64,000 nucleotides of DNA, from positions 77,298,645-77,362,644 of the forward strand of contig OW121853.1 of assembly GCA_933228895.1 (NCBI GenBank). The letters are read 5' to 3'. Positions 9,916-21,500 of this stretch are shown here, in pieces. The notes beneath the pieces were generated by a model, which was given only the letters and a program-made list of their open reading frames with translations, had not been told where the DNA came from and searched no databases. Numbering within the stretch: position 1 is the stretch's first letter; every line of letters starts with the position of its first letter. The position numbers and the translations under genes were made by a program. The stretch comes from Platycnemis pennipes (Eukaryota > Arthropoda > Insecta > Odonata > Platycnemididae).

Positions 9916-12253
9916 TGCCATATAGGTAGTGCCGAATTCGTGGAAACTACACGGATTTGAGAAAGGAAAGAGAACAGGGGCGGGGACATGGATCATTCTT
10001 TCGCACAATCGCTATGGTTCTCCGGGTGAACATCTGCATGCTCGCAGATGATGAGTCTGTTCAGCTCCAGCGGTTATCAAAAACGCGAGCCCATATGTGT
10101 AGTACTGCACTTTCCCATGAAACCACCGAAAGCACTCAATTCGCCAATAGGGAACGGTGATATGAAGCACCGGACAGCATTTGTATAATTGACATCACGT
10201 TATCGCTCTTGGTAGCGCAATTAAAAACAATGATGGGTCAAGATCCGTAACCGGAACCAAGGAGATGTTTTCCCCGCTGTCATGCGTGCGAATAGGAAGT
10301 TAGCGTTCAAGTAGAAGTCGACTTTGGTTTTTAGGTGCTCCGACAAGTATGGGCACATCGCACCGTCTAACCAAAGATCTGAATTAATAAGACAAACACG
10401 ACATCCACATACGAAGCGGGCTTCGAACCAGCGACCTTATAGTTCACAGATCTTCACGTTGCCGACATGGCTAAAACGACCGAGTTTTTCTAATATATTC
10501 CTTGTTTCAATGTCGTTTTAAAAGAAAGAATAAATTTCGCAACATGAATCAGTGTCACTTCGTGAAAATAGGACAAGGTCATTTCCCGCGCAGCCGTGCA
10601 TGAATTTTGGGAAGTTTTCTGCGCATTTCGTCGCTTTAAACCAGGGGTGACAATCTAACATTAGGCTACAATCGACTTCGACACCCGTATGTTTGGTTGC
10701 GATCGACTTGGACGCCCTTGAAAATAAAATTTGTATATATTGGTATATTCAGAAAGAGGTAAACTATGACGATGTGTTCAATTTCGGCTTCTGATCTCAC
10801 CCCTACTTAAGAGGAAAGGATGTAGGGTACCGTCAAATGTTTGTATAAATTCAAATTAAAAGCAAAAACCTCAGTTTGAGTGCGATCGACATGTTGGACA
10901 CAATTTCTTATAACTATGCAATTGTCAGTGCACATCTCTCCATGCGTCCGACATGCCTCGTGTGAAACAGCATTTATTTAAACTAAGAGCTGAATTGGAG
11001 TCACGGTTCAAGAGATAAAAAGACACAAGCGTGAGACCATGTGGTAGTTTTATGCTCCCCTTTAGCGCTTATAATGGTTTCGGCGGCCTTCAAGGAAGCG
11101 TTATCTCGCGCAAAAAATATGGCAACGTGTAATTCGAAGAAATGATATTGGCTTCGCCACGGGGGTCCGGAATGGAGCTAGGGATAGTAAGAGGAAGGAA
11201 AGGGAGGATGGATGGGAGATGTTGATAGGAGCAATGGCTGCGACGTAACTCAGGCCGAAAGTCATTCTGTAAGCTGATATAGAAACGCGGCGATATTGTT
11301 ACGCGGTGAAAAAAGCGCGCGCTGGACCGTGGGGCGGTATCACACAAGCCGTTGCCAGCAACAGTTGTGCAGTCGACCAATCAGCGCCCTCTCAGCGATT
11401 GGATGATATGCGAGCGTCTATTTCCAACAGACCGGTTGTGTAACCGTGACCAATAGGGTCTCACCTCGCAGTCACGTGCTGTTTGTGTTTACATTTCGCG
11501 TTAGTGTGATTGTTGCCATTTTGATTGCTTCCCAAAACCTAAAAATCTTAAGAATACACTTGAATTAGCATTTAGTTCTCTCTTATTGCCTATATTTTGT
11601 GAAGGGTGTATTATATGAAAGCATGCATATTATTGGCGTAGGATTAAATATACTTCATTCATTTTAACTTGCGTTTGAGAAAGTAATCCTGTATTTGAAA
11701 CAGAATAACACAAAATTTACACACAAACATTACGTGACAGTGAGGATAGACTCTACCTATAGCGCTAATCTATTCTCTACAAATGTAGATGCACAAAACA
11801 TTGCGTTTCATACGTACTCTTATGGAAACAGCATAAGAACATTAAAACATAAATAAAAATGAAATCATGCCAAAATTTCGTCGCAGCGGTGTCAGTTAAA
11901 TATTCCTAAGTCTATTTAAGGGACGTATGAATGCATTTTATTCCCATGGGAGATAAATATATCATTCTACTCGAATTCAATCTATTTAGCCCATCGTAGT
12001 TTTCACGCGAACACAGTCGGTGGTCACGGATTGCGTCACCCCTCTAGGGATGTTTGAGAGTTACGAATAAACCCGAAAACAAAATTCCGGAAATTTCAAT
12101 TAATCTGCTCATGTTAACCACACCTAAATGCGTGTTTATGACACGTTTTTAATGAGCGTAAGTTTTGTTGGGATAAGTGAAATTACGAAACGAGGGTGTG
12201 GACGCAGCAAGAAGGATATCCGGGAGTCTCTCGGGATCGGCTCAGAGTTAATA
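9916..12253. other. No gene recognised; promoter-like patch near 11.4-11.5 kb
   Basis: About 2.3 kb without a recognised domain. The segment 11395-11520 holds three CCAAT/ATTGG boxes (ACCAATCAGC, CGATTGGATG, GACCAATAGG), a CACGTG E-box and a GCCATTTTG word within 130 bp. These could belong to a promoter firing rightward, but no transcript start or exon can be attached. A possible hAT-like word CCAGGGGTGACAATCTAAC occurs near 10642. Confidence 0.3.
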
Positions 12254-12838
12254 ATTCATATCAGAGTTCTGCATCGGGCGTACTCAACCGGACCTTCAAG
12301 TCGCCAGCGAACGCTGCCGGACCTGCAGGCTAGCATAGCAGTAGGCACACAGGTGCACTTTGAGCTCTAAGCTACTCCAGTGGAATCGGAGTCTCCTCCA
12401 GAATCGGACTTGCGCGGACTTGACGAAATCGAGTAGGTCCGCGCACGCCTGATCGGACATGAACGGTCAAACGGGCTACTACAACTCTCTCTCGCATTCG
12501 GCCGACTCTCGGTCAAGTCCACCCAGGATCAGCAGCGTCTCGCGATATTGCATTAAATCGCAAGGCGACGATTGCTCGAGAAAGTTAATGTATAAATTGT
12601 ATGAATTCATCCCATGATTAAACCAAAAAAGCAAATATCCTATGCACGCATTTATATAATTCCAGGATATGAAGAGGCTCATTGCGAGAGTGGTATTTTT
12701 GCGATTGCCATACCCTTCTACGGCGATTTTTAGGGGTCGAAGTACGCCTTAGACTCTCGCAGCGAAGCTAAGTTCTTTCGTCAATAGACTAGAGGGTCCC
12801 TAGCATACTTGACGCTGTTAATACCTTTCTTGGTGACC

Positions 12839-13076
12839 ATGGAATCGGTTGCAGACAGGGCTCAAAGAGAGGAAACGAAGAGAGAAGTAGAGCGGAAAGT
12901 CGAGAGTGGTGAATACTGCTTAACTAAAAATTATAGTAAGAGAACGGGGAGTGAGATTTGGAACTGGTTTCAAATCGTGAAAAACTGCCAGACTGGCCTG
13001 CCCATGGAGTTCGTTCGGTGTACAAAGTGTCATATTTACTATTCCTACAAAGTCAGGACAGGCGCAACCCATTTAA
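12839..13076 (+). CDS. hAT transposase exon 1, 5' part (BED zinc finger)
   Basis: ATG at 12839 sits in a strong ACCATGG context. An upstream in-frame ATG at 12809 has a weaker one. A charged amino-terminus is followed by a BED-type finger: W-N-W-F, then C-T-K-C about 23 residues later, then SYKVRTGATH. The finger is cut exactly at the TTAA (13073-13076) where the Kolobok-like element inserted, and its histidine/cysteine half resumes at 20900. In insects, BED fingers of hAT transposases bind the element's own ends. As it stands the frame is interrupted by the nest. Confidence 0.88.
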
Positions 13077-13447
13077 GGGGGCTGTATACTCCGGGCGAAA
13101 AGCGTCTTTTAGTTCTCGAATCCGCCACGACCTTGGAGATCCCCTCGGTTCTCCGCCAGCCTTTGGCGAGCCTATCCACCTTCCCCTCCATTCCCCACCC
13201 CACAGAAAAACGTGCTCTGCTGATAAGGTGACGAGAGTAGGGGAAAGTCAGTGGCGGTCTGGCTAGTTCGGTGATCGACGAGGGCCTCCGGCGCGAGGCG
13301 GCTTAGAGGGGCCCCTGACTGGGGGTGACAACAATATTAGCAAAGACAGTGGTTAGTCTACCATCGCGCCTCACGACAACTGACTCACTCGACAGCTAAT
13401 TGCCCTCCAACCAGGCTATACCCAACATGTCGTACATCCATTTTTTA

Positions 13448-16181
13448 CCCTAGAAGTGCATACTGGGGCCCAGTGGACCCCAAATATTTTTTTATTCGCC
13501 GTAACTTTCACAAAACGTGAAATACAGAAATCTAAATTAATGTAAATTCCTTTTTACATCTTAGGAACTGACTATTGCTTGCGATGCAGTAATTAAAATG
13601 CTTGGTGCTTCATGAAAAAATATTGAAAATGGTCTGCGGTCCGCTGGACCCCAATGTGTATTTCATGGTAAATTTTGAGACATATCGAATAAATCATATA
13701 GCATTGTGTATTTCCTTTTTTTACTGTTAATGTATTTGTAGATATAGTATTTAATCATTTTAATTATTTAAAAACAATATTTATAATTTTTTAAACTATT
13801 ATAGGATATTTGGTACCATCGAAGATATTTCGGGAATTATCCAATTTTCCTGCATTCTCATTTGAAATTTAGAAGTGAAATGTGAATAGAAAAACTTCAC
13901 GTGCATGAAGCGTAGTTTAGCAGCATTGAAGATTATTTCTTGGTTTTTCGATCCTAAATAATGCCTTATAATAATTTGGCGTTCGTCATCATTTGGATAT
14001 TTTATGTATTGGAAACTGTAAAGGGGATTATATACACAGCTATAGACTGCAACCTTTTCGGGACTTGCACTTGTCACAGAATGGCAATGAGCTGGCGCCT
14101 CGGAGAGCACAAGGGAATTCACAACTAGGGCCCGGGAATTTGCTGGGAAGGGAATGTCCTCAAAATTCATGAAGGGAGTAGACATTTCTTACAAGTAGTG
14201 GCTGGCGACCCGAAGCCCATATACGTCAAAATCTGTGGAAAAAGAGAGGATAAGGTAATTGCTGGTCATTTCAGCTCGAGACCAATTGGTAGCCTGCACA
14301 TTTCTATAGCGAGTCGGTGCTGCGTTAGAGATGTCTTCCTCGTAGTGATTCTACATGAGGCGTGATGACGATATTCGTCAGGCATTGCTGGTGTTAAAAG
14401 AGGAGGAGCAGGAAGGGATGGGGGTAATTCGTCAGGCAGTGATGTAGATTCCGCACATGAGCAATTGGATTCGGAGAGTGAGGAAGATTGCGCGGATGCA
14501 GATAGAGACAGCGGTAGTAGCGGAGAACCTTTATAAGACGAAAGTGTACCAGCGACAAAGCGACCAAGAGGGAGCCAGGCGAATAGAGGCAGAAAGGCAA
14601 CCTACAAACCTGCGAGGGAAAGACGGTTCTTGCTGCCGGGAAAAAGAGACCAAAAGACGATGAATTATTTTCCATGTAATGTTTTCAGCACTAAAGACTT
14701 TATTTATTTATCGCTAGATTTCGCTCTGTAAATGAATTTCCCGGTCGGTTCATAACGATTGTTTTCGATGCGTGCTTCCGAATACCTCTAACTAAATTAG
14801 CACCTACTTTTTCTCATGAACTTTAATTCAGATTTTAGCATCTTTACCTAAACCTTATATGGTAAAATTACCGTGCAATGATTATTTTTTGTTATGTCAC
14901 GATTTTGAATATTGTCCGAAGACCCTGAAAGTCGATGGATATTATTGATATTACACTTATTTTATTTTTCTTTCTTTTTTGTATTTTGGAGAAGGAAACA
15001 GTAAAATTTGATTTCAGAACAACCCGGACCAAAAGGCGCAACGAGTGATATCAAAACTCCTCACCAAATTCGACAGTTATTATTTGATAGAGCTTTGCGA
15101 AATTTAATATCGATGCACAGAAATGAGGAAATACAACGGCAGCGCTTAGAGATATAAGTTCCCAATCGTATCATAGTGATGTAGATATTGAGGAGATGGA
15201 GGCATTTTTTTGGACTTTAGTATTTTTCTGGGGTGCAGAAGACGTGCAACATTATGCTGTATGAGCTGTTATAAACTGAGTTTGCATACACTATATCAAT
15301 GTACCACTCCGCTACAGTGTCTCCCGTTTCTGTTGTCAACACTGCGTTTTGATTACTTCAAGATTGCAGGGCAGGGTGATCGATCAATGTTCACCAATTC
15401 GTGAAATTTGAGAAGACATGGTGGATAATTGTAGGAATTATTACACAGCCCATGAATACCGCACGGTTGATGAACAACGCTAAAAATTCTACAGATTGAT
15501 GGGCATGCAGTGCAGCAACGAGAAGGAAGGTTCGACGTAACTTATGCCCGAGTGAAAGGGAAATAAAAATGAGACATCTATGCTCATTGTGCAGCACTCC
15601 CATGTGCATAGAAGTTATCTGCGTACTGCCTGTACTGGAGTGAAAAATCAACTTCTTTCCAGTACAATGTGAATATTTATATTTATTACGCAAAAAACTA
15701 TAAATTTATAAGCATTTTAATTGACATTATAAGTGTTTATGAAATTTTCGAAAAAATCACTGAAAAATTAAACTTGAAAAATACGCTTCTTTCAAATGTT
15801 GTAATAAATATATTTTTGGAGAAAAACTATTAAAAACGATAGTCTTCATACACTTCAAAGTGTTATCCTTAAGTAACTAACGGCATTTCTCGGTATTGTC
15901 AAAACATGAGCAACAGGAAATAAATTTCGATTTGATGTATTTCTGAGAGATTTTCTAAGTTTTCAAATTGAAAAGGTATTTTTTACTGCGTTATATATTT
16001 TTTTAAATAAAATATTTCAACTCATTGATATTAAAAAGGCTTCATATGAATGATATTTGCCATCTTCCTCAATGAAATATAGCAAAAATCTGAAATAAAA
16101 AAAATTATAACTCATGGTGTGCACTGTGTCTCACCAGTGTGCACTTTATGATTCTCTTAGTAAGTGTGCATTTCTAAGGTT
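13448..16181 (+). mobile_element. piggyBac-type element, decayed
   Basis: The left end CCCTAGAAGTGCATACTGG is preceded by TTTA (13444-13447), and the right end reads AGTGTGCATTTCTAAGG followed by TTAA (16182-16185). CCC-starting ends in a TTAA target are diagnostic of piggyBac. The two ends match at 14 of the outermost 17 positions. Subterminal inverted words follow (ACTGGGGCCCAGTGGACCCC on the left, related words near 16115-16150). The insertion split a LINE-A reading frame exactly at its TTAA. Confidence 0.85.
14340..15690 (+). pseudogene. piggyBac transposase remnant
   Basis: Near 14440-14520 a frame reads SDVDSAHEQLDSESEEDCAD, the acidic serine-rich start typical of piggyBac transposases, followed after a frameshift by a basic KRPRG-type patch. 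Near 15180-15260 a short piece (DVDIEEMEAFFWTLVFFWG) resembles the conserved start of the catalytic core. Near 15568-15615 RHLCSLCSTPMCIE resembles the Cys-rich carboxy-terminus. Several frameshifts, stops and a large deletion make it inactive. Confidence 0.65.
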
Positions 16182-16189
16182 AAAAGTGG

Positions 16190-17070
16190 TGATAGGGAGC
16201 ACCCACATAACTACCGACCTATATCCCTCACATCCATTTCTTGCGAAGTCCTGGAACATATAATTGTCAGTTCAGTCATGGGGCATCTAGATAACCAGAA
16301 TTTATTGTCCTATGTTCAGTATGGTTTCCGGAAGATAAGATCATGTGAAACTCAACTTGCTCTCTTTTCCCACGATATTTTAGTTTATGGAGAAAGTAAT
16401 ATCCAGTGGATGCAATATTTTTCGATTTCAAGAAAGCTTTTGACAAGGTGTCTCATAGCAAACTAATTTTGATATTAAAATCTTATGGGATAGACAGTAA
16501 TATTATATCATGGATAAATGATTTCCCGCATGATCGGGTGCAAAGGGTTGTTTTGGACGGTGTTACCTCTCCGGCAATTGAAGTCACTTCAGGTGTCCCA
16601 CAAAGTAGTGTGATAGGTCCACTCCTGTTCCTACTGTACAAGAATGACATCAATAAGGTGGTGAAAAGTAAGCTTCGTCTATTTGCCGATGACGCGGTAC
16701 TGTACAGGGAAAGTCTATGCCCAAATGATAAAGAATATTTAAATATTGACCTACAAGCAATTGAAAAATGGTGTCATACGTCGCAGTTAGAATTAATTTT
16801 TTTTTTAATTTGTAGTAATGAATTTTTGGAAAAAGAATTTTTCTCCTCCTATCACTTACAAAATATGTAATAATGAAACAAACTTGGAATCCATTAAATA
16901 TCTTGGGATAAGACTGACACATGATCTTTCCTGGGGTGAATACATACGTGAAATAATGGGTCAAGGTAATCGTAAACTGGGATTCGTCAAAAGAGTATTG
17001 GTAAATGAGACGATCATGTACGAGAAATCGGCTACTTTTTCCTTGTTAGACCTTATTTGGAATATGTAGC
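16190..17070 (+). pseudogene. LINE-A reverse transcriptase remnant
   Basis: RT motifs occur in order across shifted frames: NYRPISLTSISCEVLEHII, YGFRKIRSCETQL, FFDFKKAFDKVSH, GVPQSSVIGPLLFLLY and LRLFADDAVLYRE (catalytic FADD near 16680-16695), then the YLGI-type C-terminal region. Frameshifts near 16410 and 16800 and the loss of the endonuclease make it a relic. Confidence 0.88.
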
Positions 17071-17382
17071 CAGTATAGTTAAAATTACTAATTTTTAAAT
17101 AAAGAAATCTACTTGAGGTTTACGCTCTCAATTTTTATATAACATTGACGGTTGAAGAAATTCCTGTTTCTGTTTTCACGGGAAATTGATAAAAAATTTT
17201 GGAAAAGGTACTAAGCGCTACGAAAATCAGTGACTATCACCAATATGCAAGATTTTGTTGTGTGAAATGAGCCGTACTGATATGTGGATTCCGAAAATTA
17301 GCTTCAAATTCCTACATCACCTCCGGTTTTTCCACAAATCGCGAAAACATGAATATTAGATAAGGCAATTTTTTAATGTTAT

Positions 17383-18045
17383 TGCGTGTTACTTGTGTTA
17401 GTTACACACCATTTGATTGGCCCAGAATCTGTCAACCCTCTTAAATTTTCATATAAAATGCCTCGTGGGGCCCAAAAAATAAAAATGCAATACTCCTTAT
17501 TACAATGCAGTTGTTCTTGAACTTGATAATAATATTGATGATCTCTTTTTTGTTTTAATTTCCCTTCAAGAATATGGCAAAACTTGGTTATTTTTAATGC
17601 GTTCAATAGGAGTGACCTCCCTACAAGATCAAGGGCGTTTTATTTCCAGAACATCTCTACCATCAGGTATTAGCCCAATGGGGGAGCCGCCAGAAATGGC
17701 AATTCCTGGTCTACAAACATTCCCTGTGCATCCGCTTTCCCCCGCGTAGGCCTCAATGGCTCTTCGTTCCATAGCCTTACTGTATTCTGTGGATTTGCTT
17801 CCCGAGAAGGATGGGCGTAAAATGGACTTCACAGTATTTGTCCTGGTTGCTTTGGGACTCAATTTGCACACACGGCCGAATGTGGATGCTGTCAGTCTTT
17901 TTAGGCTTTCAGGCATCAACGGCCTTGAGTAGCGCTGATTCCTGGTTAGTGCCTCTAATTCCTCTGTCTCTTTCTCATTCAATGAGAGCGATTTCAGGAG
18001 GCTGGTCTTGGAGTGCTCATCTACTTCCCGATTGTCACTCTCAAT
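17383..18045 (-). pseudogene. YqaJ-type exonuclease remnant in the Kolobok-like element
   Basis: On the minus strand the frame shows STEYSKAMERRAIEAY, then GSPIGLIPDG and DVLEIKRP, matching the E/D/E-x-K core of YqaJ (lambda-exonuclease fold) nucleases. Further left, after an in-frame TGA at 17629-17631 and a frameshift near 17575, RDHQYYYQVQEQLHC and FIFWAPRG give the conserved Y-Y-x-Q-x-Q helix and following strand. These nucleases often accompany a Mutator/Kolobok-type transposase in arthropod genomes; their role in transposition is not established. Dead by stop and frameshift. Confidence 0.75.
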
Positions 18046-18410
18046 GCACGCAGAGTTCTGATCTGCACCCATAGGATCTTTCTCTCTCTCCGCGCATGTC
18101 CTACCCTTCTTCATCCCGTCCATAAACCTATTCTCATCCTTCCCCTGCCCTGCTTGCCAAACATTATTCCCTCTATCACGACTCGGAGCAACCCATCGCC
18201 CCTCATTACCTGTTCAAGCCACCTACTCTGCCTTCCCCTAATCCCATCCAGCAGCTTCTCCTCCTCCTCCCAAACGAAGTCAAGTACTCCTGCATTTGCG
18301 TTTCTCTCCGTCCAAAGCTCATTTCCCTTCTTCCTCCACACCCACATCTCGAACGCCTGCAATCTATTTTCAATTTTTCCTTTAGTCTCCATTTTTATAT
18401 AGCTCCTACT
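18040..18410 (-). mobile_element. Short RTE-type LINE tail inserted in the exonuclease region
   Basis: The minus strand encodes LQAFEMWVWRK..., RGRQSRWLEQVMRGDGLLRV and EGIMFGKQGRGRMR, the post-RT tail of an RTE/CR1-like LINE. The family differs from the full-length RTE in this window. The tail runs into the exonuclease frame and produces a chance fused open frame (17629-18123). Confidence 0.6.
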
Positions 18411-18859
18411 TTTTCAATACTCTCCCTCTGTGTCGCACTGCCGTTATCTATCACATGTAAAAGGGTTTTGATATAATTGGATATATGCATTTTAAATAAG
18501 GTAAAATCGTACCAATCAAGATATAATGATATCTTTGTAAAACTGTCCTAAGCTAGTTGTGATGTGAATGGTGAAAAGAGTTTTACGCAAATATACATAT
18601 AAATACCAATCTACATAGGGACGAGAGCTTCGTCTACAGCGAGATCGTAAAACCAACAGTGACAACTATGTGACAACTATGAACCAACCTCACTCTCCTC
18701 ATATGAGTTATGAAAAAATAATTAAATCTCCGGCAACACCGGGTAATTCAGCTATCGAAAATATTTAAAAATAATATGCAAGGTTTTTTGGAGAAATGCC
18801 TTTTAAAGGCAATGCATTGATTTTGATATTTTCCACGCTGTTGAAATTCAACGCCCCCC

Positions 18860-19800
18860 CCCCCCTCCCCCCCGCTAGTTCATTACAATTAAAAAAAGTA
18901 AGTAGAAATAGCTTCGCGTACCACTCCGGAAAGTGAGTTGTAGTTAGTCCAATACGATCTTTTCCTTAAAGACCCATTGGCAGCCACTGCTATCAAGGGT
19001 ATACCATCGGTATCCACGTCTCCAGCCTGCACGGCGAGATCATATTCCTACTTTCCCGCACGCCTCATAACCTCCCACGCAGCATCATGCATTCCTAAAA
19101 TGACGTATTAATGCATTTTTCGGTACGTTCTAGGAGTAATACACGGCATATCGAGAACTGCACTAAGCTCCGCTAGTTGTGAATGTCCTTGGTCAGTTCA
19201 TATCGTATTTGCAACCTGTAATTAAACCCTTGTCATTATCCCACAGTTTATGGCACCCGCTTCGCATATATATTTCCAAAGCACATTAGCAGAATTTTGA
19301 TGGCGGCATGTCTCGAGAGAGAATGTCATGAAGTTATTTACTTGAGAAGATTATATTTATTTATGATATCCGAAGTTATTTTAGAAATGTGGTTATTAAA
19401 TTGGATTTTCAACAGATAATTTTAGTCTGAGTAGATTAGGGTAGTACTTGAAAACTTTAACAGTACGATCTTTACTTATTATCATTGTATTTGGGATATT
19501 ATACAAACTCGTTGGTAGCAATGTGCGCGGGGTCAGATCATCCCGTAATGCTATCAAAAAAGGAGTCAACTATTGAAGACCGAATTCAGAAGTTCAAAGA
19601 AATGCACATCTTAGAGGCGATATACAAGATATGACAAGGAATTTACAGTATAACCATGCCTTGTTAACTGATACGATTTTTTCATTAGGGTTTTCAGTAT
19701 TTAAAAATATTTCCATGTTACACATCTGACGAAATTTGCTGAAAAACCCTTTCCTTTTCTCCTCTATCACTTCCATGTCTGATATTATGCAAGAAAGCAT
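18860..19800 (-). pseudogene. Kolobok-like (Mutator-like domain) transposase remnant
   Basis: Two conserved blocks are readable on the minus strand. Around 19793-19640: ISDMEVIEEKRKGFFSKF, then VSVNKA. Around 19190-18890: GHSQLAELSAVLDMPC, HDAAWEVMRRAGK, AGDVDTDGIP, LRKRSYWTNYNSLSGV. This order matches the 'Mutator-like transposase domain' proteins linked to YqaJ nucleases. Two in-frame stops, a frameshift near 18990 and about 400 bp of unrelated sequence between the blocks show it is inactive. Confidence 0.72.
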
Positions 19801-20895
19801 GTTTTCCCATAGTTTTAGGGAGGAAAAAAATGTTTTTTCCTCCCTAGAAGAAAAAGTTTTATATCGAAGATTCGTCTTCCGGTTGGATCGTATGCTTTTG
19901 TCACCGTAGATTCCGGCAAAATTATGGCATCACCGTAATGTAGACATAAAGTACTTTCATTATGTTGAGAGCAATGGATGACCATTTAATCAATAAGGAA
20001 CAGACCGTTTAAGCAAATTTGCAAAGGAAAAAAAATAAATAATCTCCAGAAACGTTTCCTGGACAAGCAATGATAGATTCATTAACGCGATTGAGGCAAC
20101 AGACACACCCACAATTCATCGTAATATAGTAATAACTTACAGGTGCTCGGATGATCACCCCCCTCCACTCTCCACTGTCTACGCCAATCACTACGACAAA
20201 ATATTTGACAAATCCGAGTACAAAAGGACTGGTTGAAGAGTGAATATGATCCTTTACTAAGGATCGATCGATATCGAGCGATCCACATTGGGAGTCAGCG
20301 CGAGCAGCAAAGACAGCTGTGAAATCTTATCCCTCATGGTATTTTCATGGGGGCCTCGTACCATGTTGAAATACAAGGTCGAGGGGCGTCCCAAAAAGCT
20401 ACACCTCCCCTCATCGCTCACCCCTCCCCTACCCGCTCTTCCCCCCTCCTAAGCGCTGCCACTCGCTCTCAGGCTGACAGCGGAAATCGCAGCGCCGCCG
20501 ATGGAACACGTAATTTAGATCGAGGAGTCGTGAAAAATGCGTTGCATAGGTCCACGAGAATGTTCACTGTGACGCTAAAATACGCTTTATGGAACATTAC
20601 CATGTTCCAACATGGAGATGAAGGTTGGTTATATAGCCTGAATGAAAACATTTTAAAGAAATATGCGTCCAAGGCTTCATGGCGAGCTCCTGATTTTGGA
20701 CAAATTTACGTTTTTCAGCTTTCGATCTATTTATATAGAAAGTGAAACGCCCATAACTGCAATATTTATGCTAAGTATTAATCCTTATTCTAGAGTTCTG
20801 CTCAATCAGATTTGCAATAACTAGTATATTTAAGTCGTAAATCAAGAACACGTAGACGTCTGCGGACGCGTTTTTTTCAGTGATATACAGCCCCC
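19801..20895. other. 5' end of the Kolobok-like element, no exon recognised
   Basis: This lies between the terminal repeat and the first readable transposase block. It should hold the first exons and promoter of the element, but I could not identify them. The 20380-20500 part is GC-rich. Confidence 0.35.
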
Positions 20896-20899
20896 TTAA

Positions 20900-20939
20900 G
20901 GCGCCACATCAAAGAAGGTTGCAAATCTGCATCTACGAG
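20900..20939 (+). CDS. hAT transposase exon 1, 3' part with splice donor
   Basis: Joined in phase to the part ending at the TTAA, this gives the missing BED-finger half (H-L-R-R-H-I-K-E-G-C) and a few polar residues. It ends at ACGAG|GTAAGT, a consensus donor at 20940. The phase left by this exon matches the acceptor at 21500. Confidence 0.85.
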
Positions 20940-21500
20940 GTAAGTTAGAGTGTGCCCGACAGTAAAATCAGAAACGGGATGCTATTTCTCCTTTTGTTAA
21001 TTCACCTGACTGCTCTTTTCAAAAGGGAGATATTATGCCTTTAACTTGGTCATAGGTCATCAAACTCTATCATTTACAAGGAATAACTTATCCGAGGTAA
21101 GTAGGTGACCAGTACAGTGTGATCTTAAACATTTCGATTAAACCATATTTCTACTAAGTAGACAGCAGTGGTACGAGTCAAAATGCTGTGATTAGGGTCA
21201 CCATCCGCAACCATTTGCCCAGTCTCTATTTTGTTTTCTATCTCGCTACCTAGACCCAATGTTAAACTATAGCCTATAAAAATATTTAAATTTAGTAGTC
21301 ATCTACAATACTTCCACAGTTGAAAGAAAGCCGCAACTGTCTTATCAAAATCAATTTCGTCAATGTCGGCAAGGCTATGTCGAGAAAAATTTCGTGGCAT
21401 GCAGCCTGAAAACATTGTCACCTACTCGGGCATTAATTTAGGACTTATGTGCAATATTCCTCTTCAGAGTTAACATTAATTCCTTGTTTTATTTTATCAG

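Larger units (their letters stand above)
13380..17095 (+). mobile_element. LINE-A fragment, split by piggyBac
   Basis: CR1/Jockey-type reverse transcriptase. The coding phrase ending HVVHPFF at 13447 continues after the piggyBac as KSGDREHPHNYRPIS from 16186. It lies in the Kolobok-like element and is thus younger than that insertion. Left limit is approximate; the right limit is an AT-rich tail near 17095. Confidence 0.75.
13077..20895 (-). mobile_element. Kolobok-like TTAA transposon nested in the hAT
   Basis: TTAA lies at both edges (13073-13076 and 20896-20899), and the termini are inverted repeats GGGGGCTGTATA. Excising it with one TTAA restores the hAT BED-finger frame, so both boundaries are exact. 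On the minus strand it carries remnants of a transposase (18860-19800) and a YqaJ-type exonuclease (17383-18045). That gene pair together with TTAA targeting suggests the Kolobok superfamily. It has itself received LINE and piggyBac insertions. Confidence 0.88.

Noticed and set aside
18013..18402. 129-codon serine/proline-rich plus-strand frame
   Set aside because: It is the antisense shadow of the LINE tail and YqaJ remnant.
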